This document shows, in pieces, positions 1 to 8,574 of a stretch of 64,000 bases of DNA. The notes below the pieces were generated by a model. It saw only the letters and a list, made by a program, of their open reading frames with translations, was not told where the DNA came from and searched no databases. Every line of letters begins with the position of its first letter. Positions within the stretch are counted from its first letter, which is position 1. The position numbers were made by a program, and so were the translations under genes. The stretch comes from an uncultured beta proteobacterium (GTDB taxonomy: Bacteria; Pseudomonadota; Gammaproteobacteria; Burkholderiales; Burkholderiaceae_C), in NCBI GenBank assembly GCA_903876735.1, contig CAIRAW010000014.1, forward strand, positions 124,001-188,000. The letters are read 5' to 3'.

Positions 1-1
1 C

Positions 2-94
2 TGGGGCGGTCAGCCCAGCGTAAATGAAGTTGAAGTCAACACCAACCCGCTCGGTCCGCTGCAAGAAATGGGACCTGCCATCCTGACGCGCTAG
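2..94 (+). CDS. C-terminal end of an unidentified protein (truncated by window edge)
   Basis: An open frame enters from the left edge and ends at a TAG codon at 92-94, leaving about 30 residues ending in LQEMGPAILTR. It has the same orientation as the aldehyde dehydrogenase that starts 48 bases downstream, so it probably belongs to the same operon. The fragment is too short for me to assign a family. Confidence 0.5.
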   Translation, partial: WGGQPSVNEVEVNTNPLGPLQEMGPAILTR

Positions 95-142
95 GCCCAA
101 TGCCGCCTGGCAGCCCCCCGTTTTCATAGGAAAATCACGCCC

Positions 143-1576
143 ATGCAATTCAATTACATCGCCAACACGGCCCTTGCCTCCTCGTCCGGCCAGACCATCG
201 CCATGCTGGACCCGTCGGACGGCCAGCAGTACGACGAAATCCAGCGCAGCAACGCTGCCGACATTGACCAGGCCGTACGCGCCGCGCGCGAGGCCTTTGA
301 CTCGACCTGGCGCAAGCTTGGTGCTGCCGAACGCGGCCGCCTGCTGATGCGACTGTCGCAAAAAGTCACCGAACATGCGCAAGAGCTCAGCGCCATCGAG
401 CAACGCGACTGCGGCAAGCCGACCAAGCAGGCCAATGCAGACGCGGCTGCGCTGGCGCGCTACTTCGAGTTTTACGCCGGCGCCTGCGACAAACTGCACG
501 GCGAAACCATTCCCTACCTGGACGGCTACAGCGTGCTGACCTGGCGTGAAGCGCACGGCGTCACCGGGCACATCGTGCCCTGGAACTACCCGATGCAGAT
601 CTTCGGTCGCTGCGTCGGTGGCGCCCTGGCAGCCGGCAATGTGTGCGTGGTCAAGCCGGCAGAAGACGCCTGCCTGTCACTGATTCGGGTCGCGCAACTG
701 GCGGCTGAGGTTGGTTTCCCGCCCGGTGTCATCAACATCGTCACCGGCTACGGGCATGAAGTCGGTGACGCGCTGGCGCGCCACCCGGGTGTCGACCACA
801 TCAGTTTCACCGGCAGTCCGACCGTCGGCACACTGATTCAGCAGGCGGCCGCGGAGCGCCATTGCCCGGTCACGCTCGAACTCGGCGGCAAGAGCCCGCA
901 GATCATCTTTGCCGATGCCGACCTGGATGCCGCTGTTCCCGCCATCATCAATGCCATCGTGCAAAACGCCGGGCAAACCTGCTCCGCCGGCTCGCGCGTC
1001 CTGATCGACCAGGCCATCTACGAGCCGCTGCTGACACGTCTGGGCCAGGCCTTTGCCAAGTTGCGCGTTGGCCCGGCGATTCTGGACCTCGATGTAGGAC
1101 CGCTGATTCGCCAGAGCCAACAACAACGGGTGCAGCAGTTCCTGTCCGATGCGCATCAGGCCGGCATCGCCACCGTGGCCCAGGGACAAGTCGTCGCCGA
1201 GGCACCGGCGAGCGGCTTCTACCAAGCGCCAACCCTGCTGCGCGATGTGCCCGTGATGCACCGCGTCGCGCAGGAAGAAGTCTTTGGCCCGGTGCTGTGC
1301 GCCATGGCCTTTCGCGACGAAGACCATGCTGTGGAACTGGCCAATGCAACCCGGTTCGGTCTCGTGGCCGGGGTCTGGACGGCCGATGGCGGGCGTCAGT
1401 TCCGCATGGCGCGGCGCCTGCGCAGCGGCCAGGTCTTCATCAACAATTACGGCGCCGGCGGCGGCGTAGAACTGCCATTCGGCGGCGTCAAGTCGAGCGG
1501 CCACGGCCGCGAAAAAGGCTTTGAAGCTCTGTACGGCTTCACCACACTCAAGACCGTGGCGATCAAGCACGGCTAG
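143..1576 (+). CDS. NAD(P)-dependent aldehyde dehydrogenase
   Basis: A full-length (477 aa) member of the aldehyde dehydrogenase superfamily, which oxidises an aldehyde to the carboxylate with NAD(P)+ in the cytoplasm. Visible hallmarks are VPWNYPMQ near residue 150, FTGSPTVG in the cofactor region, the general base glutamate in LELGGKSPQ (Glu246), the catalytic cysteine in NAGQTCSAGSR (Cys280) and EEVFGPV towards the C-terminus. The ATG follows AGGAAAATCACGCCC, an acceptable ribosome site. It is followed 46 bases later by a short-chain dehydrogenase, and the two probably act on successive alcohol/aldehyde intermediates of one catabolic route. The substrate cannot be read from sequence; it resembles the betaine-aldehyde or gamma-aminobutyraldehyde dehydrogenase branch. 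Confidence 0.9.
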   Translation: MQFNYIANTALASSSGQTIAMLDPSDGQQYDEIQRSNAADIDQAVRAAREAFDSTWRKLGAAERGRLLMRLSQKVTEHAQELSAIEQRDCGKPTKQANADAAALARYFEFYAGACDKLHGETIPYLDGYSVLTWREAHGVTGHIVPWNYPMQIFGRCVGGALAAGNVCVVKPAEDACLSLIRVAQLAAEVGFPPGVINIVTGYGHEVGDALARHPGVDHISFTGSPTVGTLIQQAAAERHCPVTLELGGKSPQIIFADADLDAAVPAIINAIVQNAGQTCSAGSRVLIDQAIYEPLLTRLGQAFAKLRVGPAILDLDVGPLIRQSQQQRVQQFLSDAHQAGIATVAQGQVVAEAPASGFYQAPTLLRDVPVMHRVAQEEVFGPVLCAMAFRDEDHAVELANATRFGLVAGVWTADGGRQFRMARRLRSGQVFINNYGAGGGVELPFGGVKSSGHGREKGFEALYGFTTLKTVAIKHG

Positions 1577-1622
1577 GGTTTCCTCCAGCATCCGCAAAGC
1601 AAACTCAATCAGGATTCATGAC

Positions 1623-2384
1623 ATGCGCGTTCAAAACAAATCCATCATCGTGACCGGCGCCGGCGGCGGTATCGGCGAAGGCATCGCCAAACGTCTGGCT
1701 GCCGAAGGCGCCAAGGTCATCGTCAACGACATCAACGCCAGCGCCGGTGAAAAAGTGGTTGCCGAGATCGTGGCCGCGGGCGGCATCGCCTCCTTCTTCG
1801 CGGCCGACGTCACCCAATCGAGCGATGTGCAAGCACTTGTGGCCGCCGCCGTGCAACGCTACGGCCGACTCGACGTGATGGTCAACAACGCCGGCTGGAC
1901 CCACCGCAACCGACCAGCGCTGGAAGTCAGCGAAGAAGAATTCGACAAGTGCTACGCCGTCAACGTCAAGAGCATCTACCTCGCCACCATTCACGCGACA
2001 CCGGTGTTTCGCGCCCAGGGCGGCGGCAGTTTCATCAACATCGCCTCCACCGCCGGCGTGCGACCGCGCCCGGGCCTGACCTGGTACAACGGCTCCAAGG
2101 GCGCCGTCATCACCACATCGAAGTCACTCGCGGCCGAGCTCGGCCCCAACAACATCCGCGTCAACTGCATCAACCCGGTCTTCAACCCGGACACCGGTCT
2201 GGCCACCGAATTTGCCGGCGGTCCTCTGACTGATGAGCGCAAGGCCCTCTTCCGCGCCAGCATTCCCCTGGGCCGCTTCTCCACCGCACTCGACGTCGCC
2301 AACGCCGCCCTGTACCTGGCCAGCGATGAAGCCGCGTTTATCAGCGGCGTCTGCATCGAGGTCGACGGTGCGCGGTGCGTCTGA
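1623..2384 (+). CDS. Short-chain dehydrogenase/reductase (SDR), FabG-like
   Basis: A 253-residue classical SDR. The N-terminal Rossmann motif TGAGGGIGEGIA, the NNAG motif, and the catalytic Tyr/Lys in WYNGSKGA are all present, and the C-terminus has the usual SGVCIEVDGAR. I take the ATG at 1623 because translation from it begins MRVQNKSIIVTGAG, the normal SDR start; the open frame extends further upstream into the aldehyde dehydrogenase gene but that part is not protein-like. Family members reduce or oxidise 3-oxoacyl, sugar or alcohol substrates with NAD(P)(H). Its place after an aldehyde dehydrogenase suggests it is an alcohol or hydroxyacid dehydrogenase of the same pathway (inference). 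Confidence 0.88.
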   Translation: MRVQNKSIIVTGAGGGIGEGIAKRLAAEGAKVIVNDINASAGEKVVAEIVAAGGIASFFAADVTQSSDVQALVAAAVQRYGRLDVMVNNAGWTHRNRPALEVSEEEFDKCYAVNVKSIYLATIHATPVFRAQGGGSFINIASTAGVRPRPGLTWYNGSKGAVITTSKSLAAELGPNNIRVNCINPVFNPDTGLATEFAGGPLTDERKALFRASIPLGRFSTALDVANAALYLASDEAAFISGVCIEVDGARCV

Positions 2385-2411
2385 TCGCAGCGACCCCTTG
2401 CGGGCAAGGAC

Positions 2412-3572
2412 ATGACTGAACGCCACACGCCGCGCGTCGTACCGCTGGTTGACCAGCGCAGCGCAGCGCTGCACAGCCCGGCGGCGGCGTTTGATAGCGG
2501 CACTCGCATCGCGGCTACGGGCTTGCTGACGGACCAGCGCGCGCGCCCGTTGCGCGATCTGCGCATCAGCGTCACCGACCGCTGCAACTTCCGCTGCAGT
2601 TACTGCATGCCCAAGGAGGTGTTCGACAAGGACCACCTCTACCTGCCGCACAGCGCCCTGCTCTCCTTCGAGGAGATCACAAGCATCGCCAAAGCGTTTG
2701 TCGCCCACGGTGTGCAAAAGATCCGTCTGACCGGTGGTGAGCCGCTGCTGCGCAAGAACATCGAAAGCCTGATCGCGCAACTGGCCACGCTGCGCACGCC
2801 CGAAGGCCAGGCGCTGGACCTGACGCTCACCACCAACGGCTCGCTGCTGGCGCGCAAGGCAAGCGCGCTCAAGGCGGCCGGACTGCAGCGCGTCACTGTC
2901 AGCCTGGACGGACTCGACGACGCGGTCTTTCGCAGCATGAACGATGTCGACTTTCCGGTCGCCGAGGTGCTGGCCGGCATCGAGGCCGCGCGCGAGGCAG
3001 GCCTCGGACCGATCAAGGTCAACATGGTGGTCAAGCGCGGCACCAACGAGAGCCAGATCCTGCCGATGGCACGGCACTTCCGCGGCAGCGGCATCGTGCT
3101 GCGCTTCATCGAGTACATGGACGTCGGTGCCAGCAATGGCTGGCGCATGGATGACGTGCTGCCCTCCCGCGAGATCATCCAACGCATCCATGCCGAGTTG
3201 CCACTGGTGCAACTCGATCCCAGCCAGCCGGGTGAAACGGCCGAGCGCTGGGGCTATGCCAACGCCGCCGGCAAGCACGACAAAGCGCTGGGCGAGATCG
3301 GCGTCATCAGCAGCGTCACACAGGCCTTTTGCGGCGACTGCAACCGCGCCCGCCTCTCGACCGAGGGCCAGCTCTACCTCTGCCTGTTTGCCTCGCAGGG
3401 CTACGACCTGCGCACACTGGTGCGCGACCCGGTTCGACAAGCCGATCTGGAGTCGGCTGTTGCGCATATCTGGCAAGGCCGCAAGGACAACTATTCCGAG
3501 TCGCGCAGCGCCCTGTCCGACGACGGCGCCCCGGCTCAGCGGCGCGTCGAGATGAGCTATATCGGAGGCTGA
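2412..3572 (+). CDS. moaA: GTP 3',8-cyclase MoaA
   Basis: A radical SAM enzyme that, with MoaC, starts molybdenum cofactor synthesis by converting GTP to cyclic pyranopterin monophosphate. The N-terminal cluster motif is CNFRCSYC (Cys58, 62, 65), followed by the SAM-binding region [14 protein letters not shown] second cluster is made by the C-terminal cysteines in [11 protein letters not shown] and LYLCLF, and the protein ends in the conserved Gly-Gly needed for activity. At 386 aa it is longer than the ~330 aa of E. coli MoaA because of about 45 extra N-terminal residues before [13 protein letters not shown]; the ATG has a plausible site (GGGCAAGGAC). It starts 27 bases after the SDR gene and is followed by mobA and moeA. 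Confidence 0.96.
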   Translation: MTERHTPRVVPLVDQRSAALHSPAAAFDSGTRIAATGLLTDQRARPLRDLRISVTDRCNFRCSYCMPKEVFDKDHLYLPHSALLSFEEITSIAKAFVAHGVQKIRLTGGEPLLRKNIESLIAQLATLRTPEGQALDLTLTTNGSLLARKASALKAAGLQRVTVSLDGLDDAVFRSMNDVDFPVAEVLAGIEAAREAGLGPIKVNMVVKRGTNESQILPMARHFRGSGIVLRFIEYMDVGASNGWRMDDVLPSREIIQRIHAELPLVQLDPSQPGETAERWGYANAAGKHDKALGEIGVISSVTQAFCGDCNRARLSTEGQLYLCLFASQGYDLRTLVRDPVRQADLESAVAHIWQGRKDNYSESRSALSDDGAPAQRRVEMSYIGG

Positions 3573-3610
3573 GGATGAATCCCATGCGTAACCCGGTTGC
3601 AATGCACAGC

Positions 3611-3715
3611 ATGGATTGCGGGTCAAGCCCGCAACGACAAGTCAATGTTGCATCCCATCCTCGGTTGTCATCCCAGCCCCGGCTGTCATCCCGGACCTGA
3701 TCCGGGATCCAGTGC
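3611..3715 (+). repeat. Composite REP-like palindromic repeats between moaA and mobA
   Basis: Two palindromes sit in the 156-base moaA-mobA gap. The first (3611-3640) has the core GGATTGCGGGTCAAGCCCGC followed by AACGACA. The second (3685-3712) is GTCATCCCGGA, CCTGA, TCCGGGATCCAG, with a 7-bp perfect stem. Between them are partial copies of the GTCATCCC half. The same cores recur at 18.2, 20.3 and 38.0 kb. Confidence 0.8.
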
Positions 3716-3728
3716 CGCGTGAACCATC

Positions 3729-4364
3729 ATGATTGACCCCCAGCACATCACCGCGCTGATCCTGGCCGGCGGCCGCGGCACGCGCATGGGCGGCGTCGAC
3801 AAAGGGCTGCAGCCATTCAATGGCGTGCCGCTTGCCTTGCATACGCTTCAGCGCTTGCAGCAAGGTGGCGGCACCGGTCGCATCGCAATCAACGTCAACC
3901 GAAATCTGGCCAGCTACCAAGCCTTTGGCGTACCGGTCTGGCCCGATGGCATGGCAGACTACGCCGGGCCGCTGGCCGGTTTTCTAACCGGCCTGGAACA
4001 CTGCAAAACGCCCTATCTGCTGACCGTACCCTGCGACACGCCGCTGCTGCCGCTTGACCTCGCGCCACGCCTGGCCCAAGCGCTGCAAGCCGGGCATGCC
4101 GACATCGCCATGGCCAGCGCACCCGAAATCGGCAAGAACGGCCAGACCGAAATGCGCACACAGCCGGTCTTCTGCCTGCTGCACGTGAGCTTGCTCAGCA
4201 GCCTGAAACAGTTCACGCAAAACGGTGGCCGCAAAATTGATCACTGGACCGCGCTGCACCACACCGTGGACGTGCCCTTCAACCTGCCGGGCGATGACAT
4301 TCATGCCTTCTACAACGCCAACTCGCTGGCGGAACTGCGCCAACTGGAAAGCGGCAAACCATGA
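3729..4364 (+). CDS. mobA: Molybdenum cofactor guanylyltransferase MobA
   Basis: A 211-residue nucleotidyltransferase that transfers GMP to molybdopterin to make the guanine dinucleotide form used by DMSO-reductase-family enzymes. The N-terminal signature LILAGGRGTRMGGVDKGLQ is intact, with the metal-binding aspartate in TVPCDTPLL and the C-terminal region KIDHWTALH typical of MobA. It lies between moaA and moeA and its stop codon overlaps the moeA start (ATGA at 4361-4364), so the two are translationally coupled. Confidence 0.95.
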   Translation: MIDPQHITALILAGGRGTRMGGVDKGLQPFNGVPLALHTLQRLQQGGGTGRIAINVNRNLASYQAFGVPVWPDGMADYAGPLAGFLTGLEHCKTPYLLTVPCDTPLLPLDLAPRLAQALQAGHADIAMASAPEIGKNGQTEMRTQPVFCLLHVSLLSSLKQFTQNGGRKIDHWTALHHTVDVPFNLPGDDIHAFYNANSLAELRQLESGKP

Positions 4365-5626
4365 AAACACTGGCCAGCATCGCTGCCGAACTGCAGGGCT
4401 ATGACCCGCAGGCCTTGACCGTCGATGGCGTCAGTGCCTTTCTGTCGCGCCTGGTGGAGCCGGTCGCGGTGCAGGAAACCGTGGGAATTTTTCTGGCGCT
4501 GGGTCGCATGCTGGCACGGGACGTGATCTCGCCCATCAGCGTGCCAGCGCATGACAACTCGGCCATGGACGGCTATGCCTTTGATGCGGAGCAGTTCAGG
4601 CCTGGCGCGGCCCTGACCCTGAAGGTGGCTGGCACCTTGCGCGCCGGCGCCGGTTGGCCACACAAGATCGCGCCGGGTGAGTGCATCAAGATCATGACCG
4701 GCGCCATCATGCCCGGCGGCCTCGATACCGTGGTGCCGCAGGAGTTCGTGTCAATGCAGGGCAGCAGCATCACCATCCCGGCCGGCCTGCTGCACGCCGG
4801 CGACAACCGGCGCAAACTCGGCGAAGACCTGATGCGGGGTCAAGCGGCGTTGCGTCAAGGACAACGGTTGACACCAGCGGCGCTTGGCTTGCTGGCCAGT
4901 CTGGGCATTGAACAGGTGGCGGTCTGGCGCAAACTGCGCGTTGCCTATTTTTCAACCGGTGACGAGGTCCTGAGCCTGGGCCAGCCGCCGCGCGAAGGAG
5001 CGGTCTACGACAGCAACCGCTACACCGTGTTCGGCCTGCTGAGCCGCCTGGGCTGCGAGGTGATCGACATGGGCGTGGTGCGTGACCAACCGGCACTGCT
5101 GGAAGCAGCCTTCACGCACGCAGCGCAGACGGCCGACGCCATCATCACCAGCGGCGGCGTCAGCGTCGGTGAAGCCGACTACACCAAACTGATGATGAAG
5201 AAACTCGGTGACGTCGCGTTCTGGAAGATCGCAATGCGCCCGGGCCGACCAATGGCGGTGGGCCGCATCGGCGACGCCGTGCTGTTTGGTCTGCCGGGAA
5301 ACCCGGTTGCAGTGATGGTCACTTTTTTGGCCTTTGTGCGCCCGGCGCTGCTGCAGATGATGGGCAGCACAGGCACAGCGCCGCCTATGCTCAAAGCACA
5401 CAGTACCGAGCCGCTGCGCAAGAAACCCGGCCGCACCGAGTACCAGCGCGGCATTGTCAGCGCCACTGCCGATGGCAGGCTGCAAGTGCAGACCACCGGT
5501 AACCAGGGCTCGGGCGTGCTTAGCTCCATGGTTCAGGCCAACGGCCTGATCGTGCTGGCCCATGGGCAAGGAGACGTTTCGCCAGGCGACCTGGTGGATG
5601 TCATGATGTTCGAAGGCGTGATCTGA
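4361..5626 (+). CDS. moeA: Molybdopterin molybdenumtransferase MoeA
   Basis: A 421-residue protein that inserts molybdate into adenylylated molybdopterin. Visible MoeA hallmarks are SVPAHDNSAMDGYAF near residue 60, KIMTGAIMPGGLDTVVPQE, the MoCF-type motif TSGGVSVGEADYT and LPGNPVAVMVTF. Length matches the family. The start overlaps the mobA stop. It ends the moaA-mobA-moeA cluster; no moaC, moaD or moaE is present here, so the remainder of the pathway is elsewhere. Confidence 0.95.
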   Translation: MKTLASIAAELQGYDPQALTVDGVSAFLSRLVEPVAVQETVGIFLALGRMLARDVISPISVPAHDNSAMDGYAFDAEQFRPGAALTLKVAGTLRAGAGWPHKIAPGECIKIMTGAIMPGGLDTVVPQEFVSMQGSSITIPAGLLHAGDNRRKLGEDLMRGQAALRQGQRLTPAALGLLASLGIEQVAVWRKLRVAYFSTGDEVLSLGQPPREGAVYDSNRYTVFGLLSRLGCEVIDMGVVRDQPALLEAAFTHAAQTADAIITSGGVSVGEADYTKLMMKKLGDVAFWKIAMRPGRPMAVGRIGDAVLFGLPGNPVAVMVTFLAFVRPALLQMMGSTGTAPPMLKAHSTEPLRKKPGRTEYQRGIVSATADGRLQVQTTGNQGSGVLSSMVQANGLIVLAHGQGDVSPGDLVDVMMFEGVI

Positions 5627-5649
5627 CGAACGGGCATGGACCCCAACGT

Positions 5650-5724
5650 CGTCATTGCGAGGAGCGCCAGCGACGCGGCAATCCATGAATGGATCGCCAC
5701 AGGCCTTCGGCCTTCGCGATGACG
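5650..5724 (+). repeat. Dispersed intergenic palindromic repeat
   Basis: An imperfect inverted repeat of about 75 bases bounded by CGTCATTGCGA on the left and TCGCGATGACG on the right (one mismatch), with two internal palindromes, ATCCATGAATGGAT and AGGCCTTCGGCCT. It lies between moeA and exbB. It shares the GTCATTGCG edge with the other repeats of this window but has a different centre. Confidence 0.75.
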
Positions 5725-5832
5725 AAAATGCTGGCACGCTGTCGTCCCCTATACTCAGCGCATCGTTTTTTTCGGGTGCCGGCGGCCTGAGGGTTGAAGT
5801 CGTCACCTTTCATCTTTGTCAAAGGAATCACC

Positions 5833-6678
5833 GTGCGGATCAAAGTTGCTCGAATCATGGCCTCCTGCGCATGCGCGCTGGTACTGGTACTCCCGCTGAC
5901 ACCCGTCGCCGTCCAGGCGCAACCGGCCACCCCTGCAGCCAGCCAGGCAGCACCCGCTACGGCGCCAACTGCAGTTGCAGTGGTCGACGCCGGTGCTGCC
6001 AAGAAAGCATCTGATGCCGCTGAAAACCCCTACGGCATCGAAGCCCTCTGGAAAACCTCAGACGGTGTGGCCAAGACCGTGCTGCTGCTGCTGCTGGTCA
6101 TGAGCATCAGCAGCTGGTATGTGCTGATCGTCAAACTGCTCGAACAAGCCAAGGTCGGCCGTCAGGCCAAGGCCGCTGCTGCCGATTTCTGGTCTGCCGG
6201 CACCGTTGCGCAGGGCTGCGCCAAGCTCGACGCAACCAGCCCCTTCCGCTTCATTGCCGAAGCAGGTATCGACGCCACCAAGAAGCACGACGGCCTGATG
6301 GGCCACGTTGATCTGAACGACTGGATCGCCATGAGCATCCAGCGCTCGGTTGAGCGCATCCAGAGCAGCATGCAGCGCGGCCTGTCGGTACTGGCCACGG
6401 TCGGCTCGATCTCGCCCTTCGTCGGCCTGTTCGGCACCGTCTGGGGCATTTACCACGCCCTGACCGCCATCGGCATCTCGGGCCAGGCCTCCATCGACAA
6501 GGTTGCCGGCCCGGTTGGCGAAGCCCTGATCATGACCGCCATCGGTCTGGCCGTGGCCGTTCCCGCCGTGCTGGCCTACAACTGGCTGGTGGGTCGCAAC
6601 AAGGACGCCATGGCCGATGTGCGCGCCTTTGGCAGCGACCTGCACGCCGTCATCCTCGGCTCGGTCAAGAAGGCCTGA
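5833..6678 (+). CDS. exbB: ExbB-like proton channel subunit with signal peptide
   Basis: A MotA/TolQ/ExbB-family inner-membrane protein that, with ExbD, uses the proton gradient to energise TonB. I choose the GTG at 5833 because it follows AAAGGAATCACC and opens a typical signal sequence (MRIKVARIMAS to AVQAQ); an upstream TTG at 5794 is less likely. Membrane segments follow at about residues 75-95, 180-205 and 220-245; the conserved core includes GLFGTVWGIYHA and the alanine/glycine-rich ALIMTAIGLAVAVPAVL. The cleavable signal and Ala/Pro-rich periplasmic stretch before the first helix are an addition to the short E. coli ExbB, but known in other proteobacteria. It opens an exbB-exbD-exbD-tonB operon. 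Confidence 0.93.
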   Translation: MRIKVARIMASCACALVLVLPLTPVAVQAQPATPAASQAAPATAPTAVAVVDAGAAKKASDAAENPYGIEALWKTSDGVAKTVLLLLLVMSISSWYVLIVKLLEQAKVGRQAKAAAADFWSAGTVAQGCAKLDATSPFRFIAEAGIDATKKHDGLMGHVDLNDWIAMSIQRSVERIQSSMQRGLSVLATVGSISPFVGLFGTVWGIYHALTAIGISGQASIDKVAGPVGEALIMTAIGLAVAVPAVLAYNWLVGRNKDAMADVRAFGSDLHAVILGSVKKA

Positions 6679-6711
6679 TACCGCCGCGCTCCATCCATTT
6701 AGGAAATTGCC

Positions 6712-7143
6712 ATGTCAATGAGCGTTGGCTCTGCCAGTGACGGCGAAGACGCCGTCATGTCGGCCATCAACACCACGCCCCTGGTGGACGTGATGCTGGT
6801 GCTGCTGATCATCTTCCTGATCACGATTCCCGTGGTCACCACCTCGATCAAGGTCAGCCTGCCCAAGGAACGCGTTGAAGTGCGCGAGACCAAGCCCGAG
6901 AACGTCATCATTTCGGTTGATGCCAACAGCAACGTCTACTGGTACGACCAGCGCGTCCAGAACGTTGAAGTGCTGGTTGACAAGCTCAAGAAGGTCTCGC
7001 ACCTCAAGCCCCAGCCCGAAGTGCAGATCCGCGGTGACATGACCGCGCGCTACGAAGGCGTGGGCAAGATCCTGCTGGCCTGCCAGCGCGCCGGCATCGT
7101 CAAGGTCGCCTTCATCACCGAGCCCCCGCCATTGGGCGGTTGA
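6712..7143 (+). CDS. exbD: ExbD-like transport energising protein (first copy)
   Basis: A 143-residue inner-membrane protein with a short cytoplasmic N-terminus, one transmembrane helix and a periplasmic domain. The conserved proton-carrying aspartate is in INTTPLVDVMLVLLIIFLI. It follows exbB by 33 bases, with AGGAAATTGCC before the ATG. A second exbD follows; paired ExbD proteins in one TonB operon are also known from Xanthomonas, where they are not equivalent. Confidence 0.93.
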   Translation: MSMSVGSASDGEDAVMSAINTTPLVDVMLVLLIIFLITIPVVTTSIKVSLPKERVEVRETKPENVIISVDANSNVYWYDQRVQNVEVLVDKLKKVSHLKPQPEVQIRGDMTARYEGVGKILLACQRAGIVKVAFITEPPPLGG

Positions 7144-7169
7144 GCACACAGCATGCAAGGAACCCACCC

Positions 7170-7595
7170 ATGAGCATGAACGTTGGCAACAGCAACTCGG
7201 ATGAGCCCGAGGTGCTGATGGAGATCAACACCACGCCGTTGATCGACGTGATGCTGGTCCTGCTGGTGATGCTGATCATTACCATTCCGATCCAGTTGCA
7301 CTCGGTCAACCTGGAAATGCCGGTGGGCACACCGCCGGTCAACAACATCAAGCCGGAAAAAATCCAGATTGACATCGACGACAAGAGCACCGTTTACTGG
7401 CAGGGCCTTCCGGTCACGGCGCAGGAACTGGAATTCAAGATGATCGAGACGTCCAGGGCCGCAGTGCAACCCGAGATTCATGTACGGCCCAACAAGGCGG
7501 CCAGCTACGCCGTGTTTGCCAATGTGCTCTCCAGCACCAAGCGTCTGGGCCTGAACAAGATCGCCGTCATCGGCAGCGAGCAGTTTGTCAAATGA
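7170..7595 (+). CDS. exbD: ExbD-like transport energising protein (second copy)
   Basis: A 141-residue ExbD paralogue with EINTTPLIDVMLVLLVML carrying the proton-path aspartate. I start at the ATG 7170, preceded by AAGGAACCCACCC; an in-frame TTG at 7140 overlaps the previous gene but adds a non-family leader. The periplasmic half is clearly diverged from the first copy, with an NNIKPEKIQIDIDD segment in place of its KPENVIISVD. Its stop overlaps the tonB start (ATGA at 7592-7595). Confidence 0.92.
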   Translation: MSMNVGNSNSDEPEVLMEINTTPLIDVMLVLLVMLIITIPIQLHSVNLEMPVGTPPVNNIKPEKIQIDIDDKSTVYWQGLPVTAQELEFKMIETSRAAVQPEIHVRPNKAASYAVFANVLSSTKRLGLNKIAVIGSEQFVK

Positions 7596-8260
7596 ATACG
7601 CCCGTCTCCGCCACAATTGGCATGAACTACCGCTACCAGCCCAAAGACCCGAGTCGCCGCGTCAAGGGCCTGGTCATCGTCATTGCCCTGCACATCTTCA
7701 TGGGCTACGCGCTGGTCTCGGGCATGGCGCGCAAGGGGCTGAACTTCATCAAGAAGCCGCTTGAAGCCGTGGTGATCCAGGAAGTGATCATTCCCCCGCC
7801 GCCACCGCCGCCACCAAAGAAGGTCGAGACGCCCAAGGAAATCGTCAGGAGCGAGGCGCCACCGCCGCCCTATGTGCCGCCGCCGGATGTGGCAACGTCG
7901 ACGGTGAGTTCAGGCATCTCGATTGCATCGACGACCAACGTGCCGACGGCACCCGTCGCCATTGCGCCGCCAGCGCCACCGGCACCGGTCAGGCCAGCGC
8001 CGAACCGCAGCGACATTGGCGTGGCCTGCCCAACCCAGGTGCCACCCGAGATGCCGCGCAAGGCAATCCAGGACGGGACAGAAGGCGTGGTGAAAGCGCA
8101 AATCCGCATCAAAGGCGGCGTGATTCAGGACGTGACCATCGTCTCAGGGCCGCGCGTGTTCCACGCCGCCGTCAAGACCGCCATGATGCAGTACAAATGC
8201 ATCAGCGATGCGGGTGGTGAAGTGGTTGCTACGCAGGAGTTCAACTTCAGGTTGGAATAG
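7592..8260 (+). CDS. tonB: Energy transducer TonB
   Basis: A 222-residue TonB-family protein: a cytoplasmic N-terminus, one transmembrane helix near residues 28-47 (GLVIVIALHIFMGYALVSG), a proline-rich periplasmic spacer (IPPPPPPPPKKVETPKE and more) and a C-terminal TonB domain with GTEGVVKAQIRIKGGVIQDV. It spans the periplasm to transmit energy to outer-membrane receptors. It is the last gene of exbB-exbD-exbD-tonB and is followed by a hairpin terminator and then a TonB-dependent receptor. Confidence 0.93.
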   Translation: MNTPVSATIGMNYRYQPKDPSRRVKGLVIVIALHIFMGYALVSGMARKGLNFIKKPLEAVVIQEVIIPPPPPPPPKKVETPKEIVRSEAPPPPYVPPPDVATSTVSSGISIASTTNVPTAPVAIAPPAPPAPVRPAPNRSDIGVACPTQVPPEMPRKAIQDGTEGVVKAQIRIKGGVIQDVTIVSGPRVFHAAVKTAMMQYKCISDAGGEVVATQEFNFRLE

Positions 8261-8266
8261 GCACAC

Positions 8267-8290
8267 GGCGCAGAAATTCTGCGTCGTTTT
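8267..8290 (+). terminator. Probable intrinsic terminator after tonB
   Basis: The palindrome CGCAGAAATTCTGCG is followed by TCGTTTT, seven bases after the tonB stop codon. The stem is short, so termination may be partial. Confidence 0.5.
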
Positions 8291-8574
8291 AAGGCCGGAT
8301 TGTCCCCACTCGAGACATGGATTTTGTGATGTGCGCGCGCGCCATCCGGATCAAACGTAAATCGGGCTACCAGAGCTTTGTGACAGCACGATGTATTTTG
8401 GCAACATACACAAGTGTTTTTGAGCAATTGGGTTCGTCTCAATCCAAATTTACATTTTTTTACCTTACAGTAGATTTCACGGGAGCAGAAGCAGGTCGGA
8501 AATTCATTCCGACCTGTCGCTCGTCGTGGCGCAATATTGTTTGTTCTGCTTTTCAACTGACTGAAGGACTATTC
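8291..8574 (+). promoter_or_regulatory. Upstream/leader region of the TonB-dependent receptor
   Basis: A 284-base non-coding stretch of lower GC than its neighbours. The receptor frame stays open back to 8317 but that extension has no signal peptide, whereas the ATG at 8575 has GAAGGACTATTC before it and a signal sequence after it. The notable structure is a perfect 10-bp hairpin, CAGGTCGGAA / ATTCA loop / TTCCGACCTG, at 8492-8516, about 60 bases before the start codon and not followed by a T-run. I see no convincing sigma-70 promoter and no Fur box. Confidence 0.45.

Noticed and set aside
677-1597. 306-residue minus-strand frame
   Set aside because: Shadow of the aldehyde dehydrogenase gene, no motif or ribosome site.
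2124-3626. 500-residue open frame on the minus strand
   Set aside because: It is antisense to moaA, which has all family motifs; high GC keeps the opposite frame open. Composition shows no family features.
8317-8574. N-terminal extension of the TonB-dependent receptor frame
   Set aside because: The ATG at 8575 has a ribosome site and a signal peptide; the extension has neither and includes a leader hairpin.
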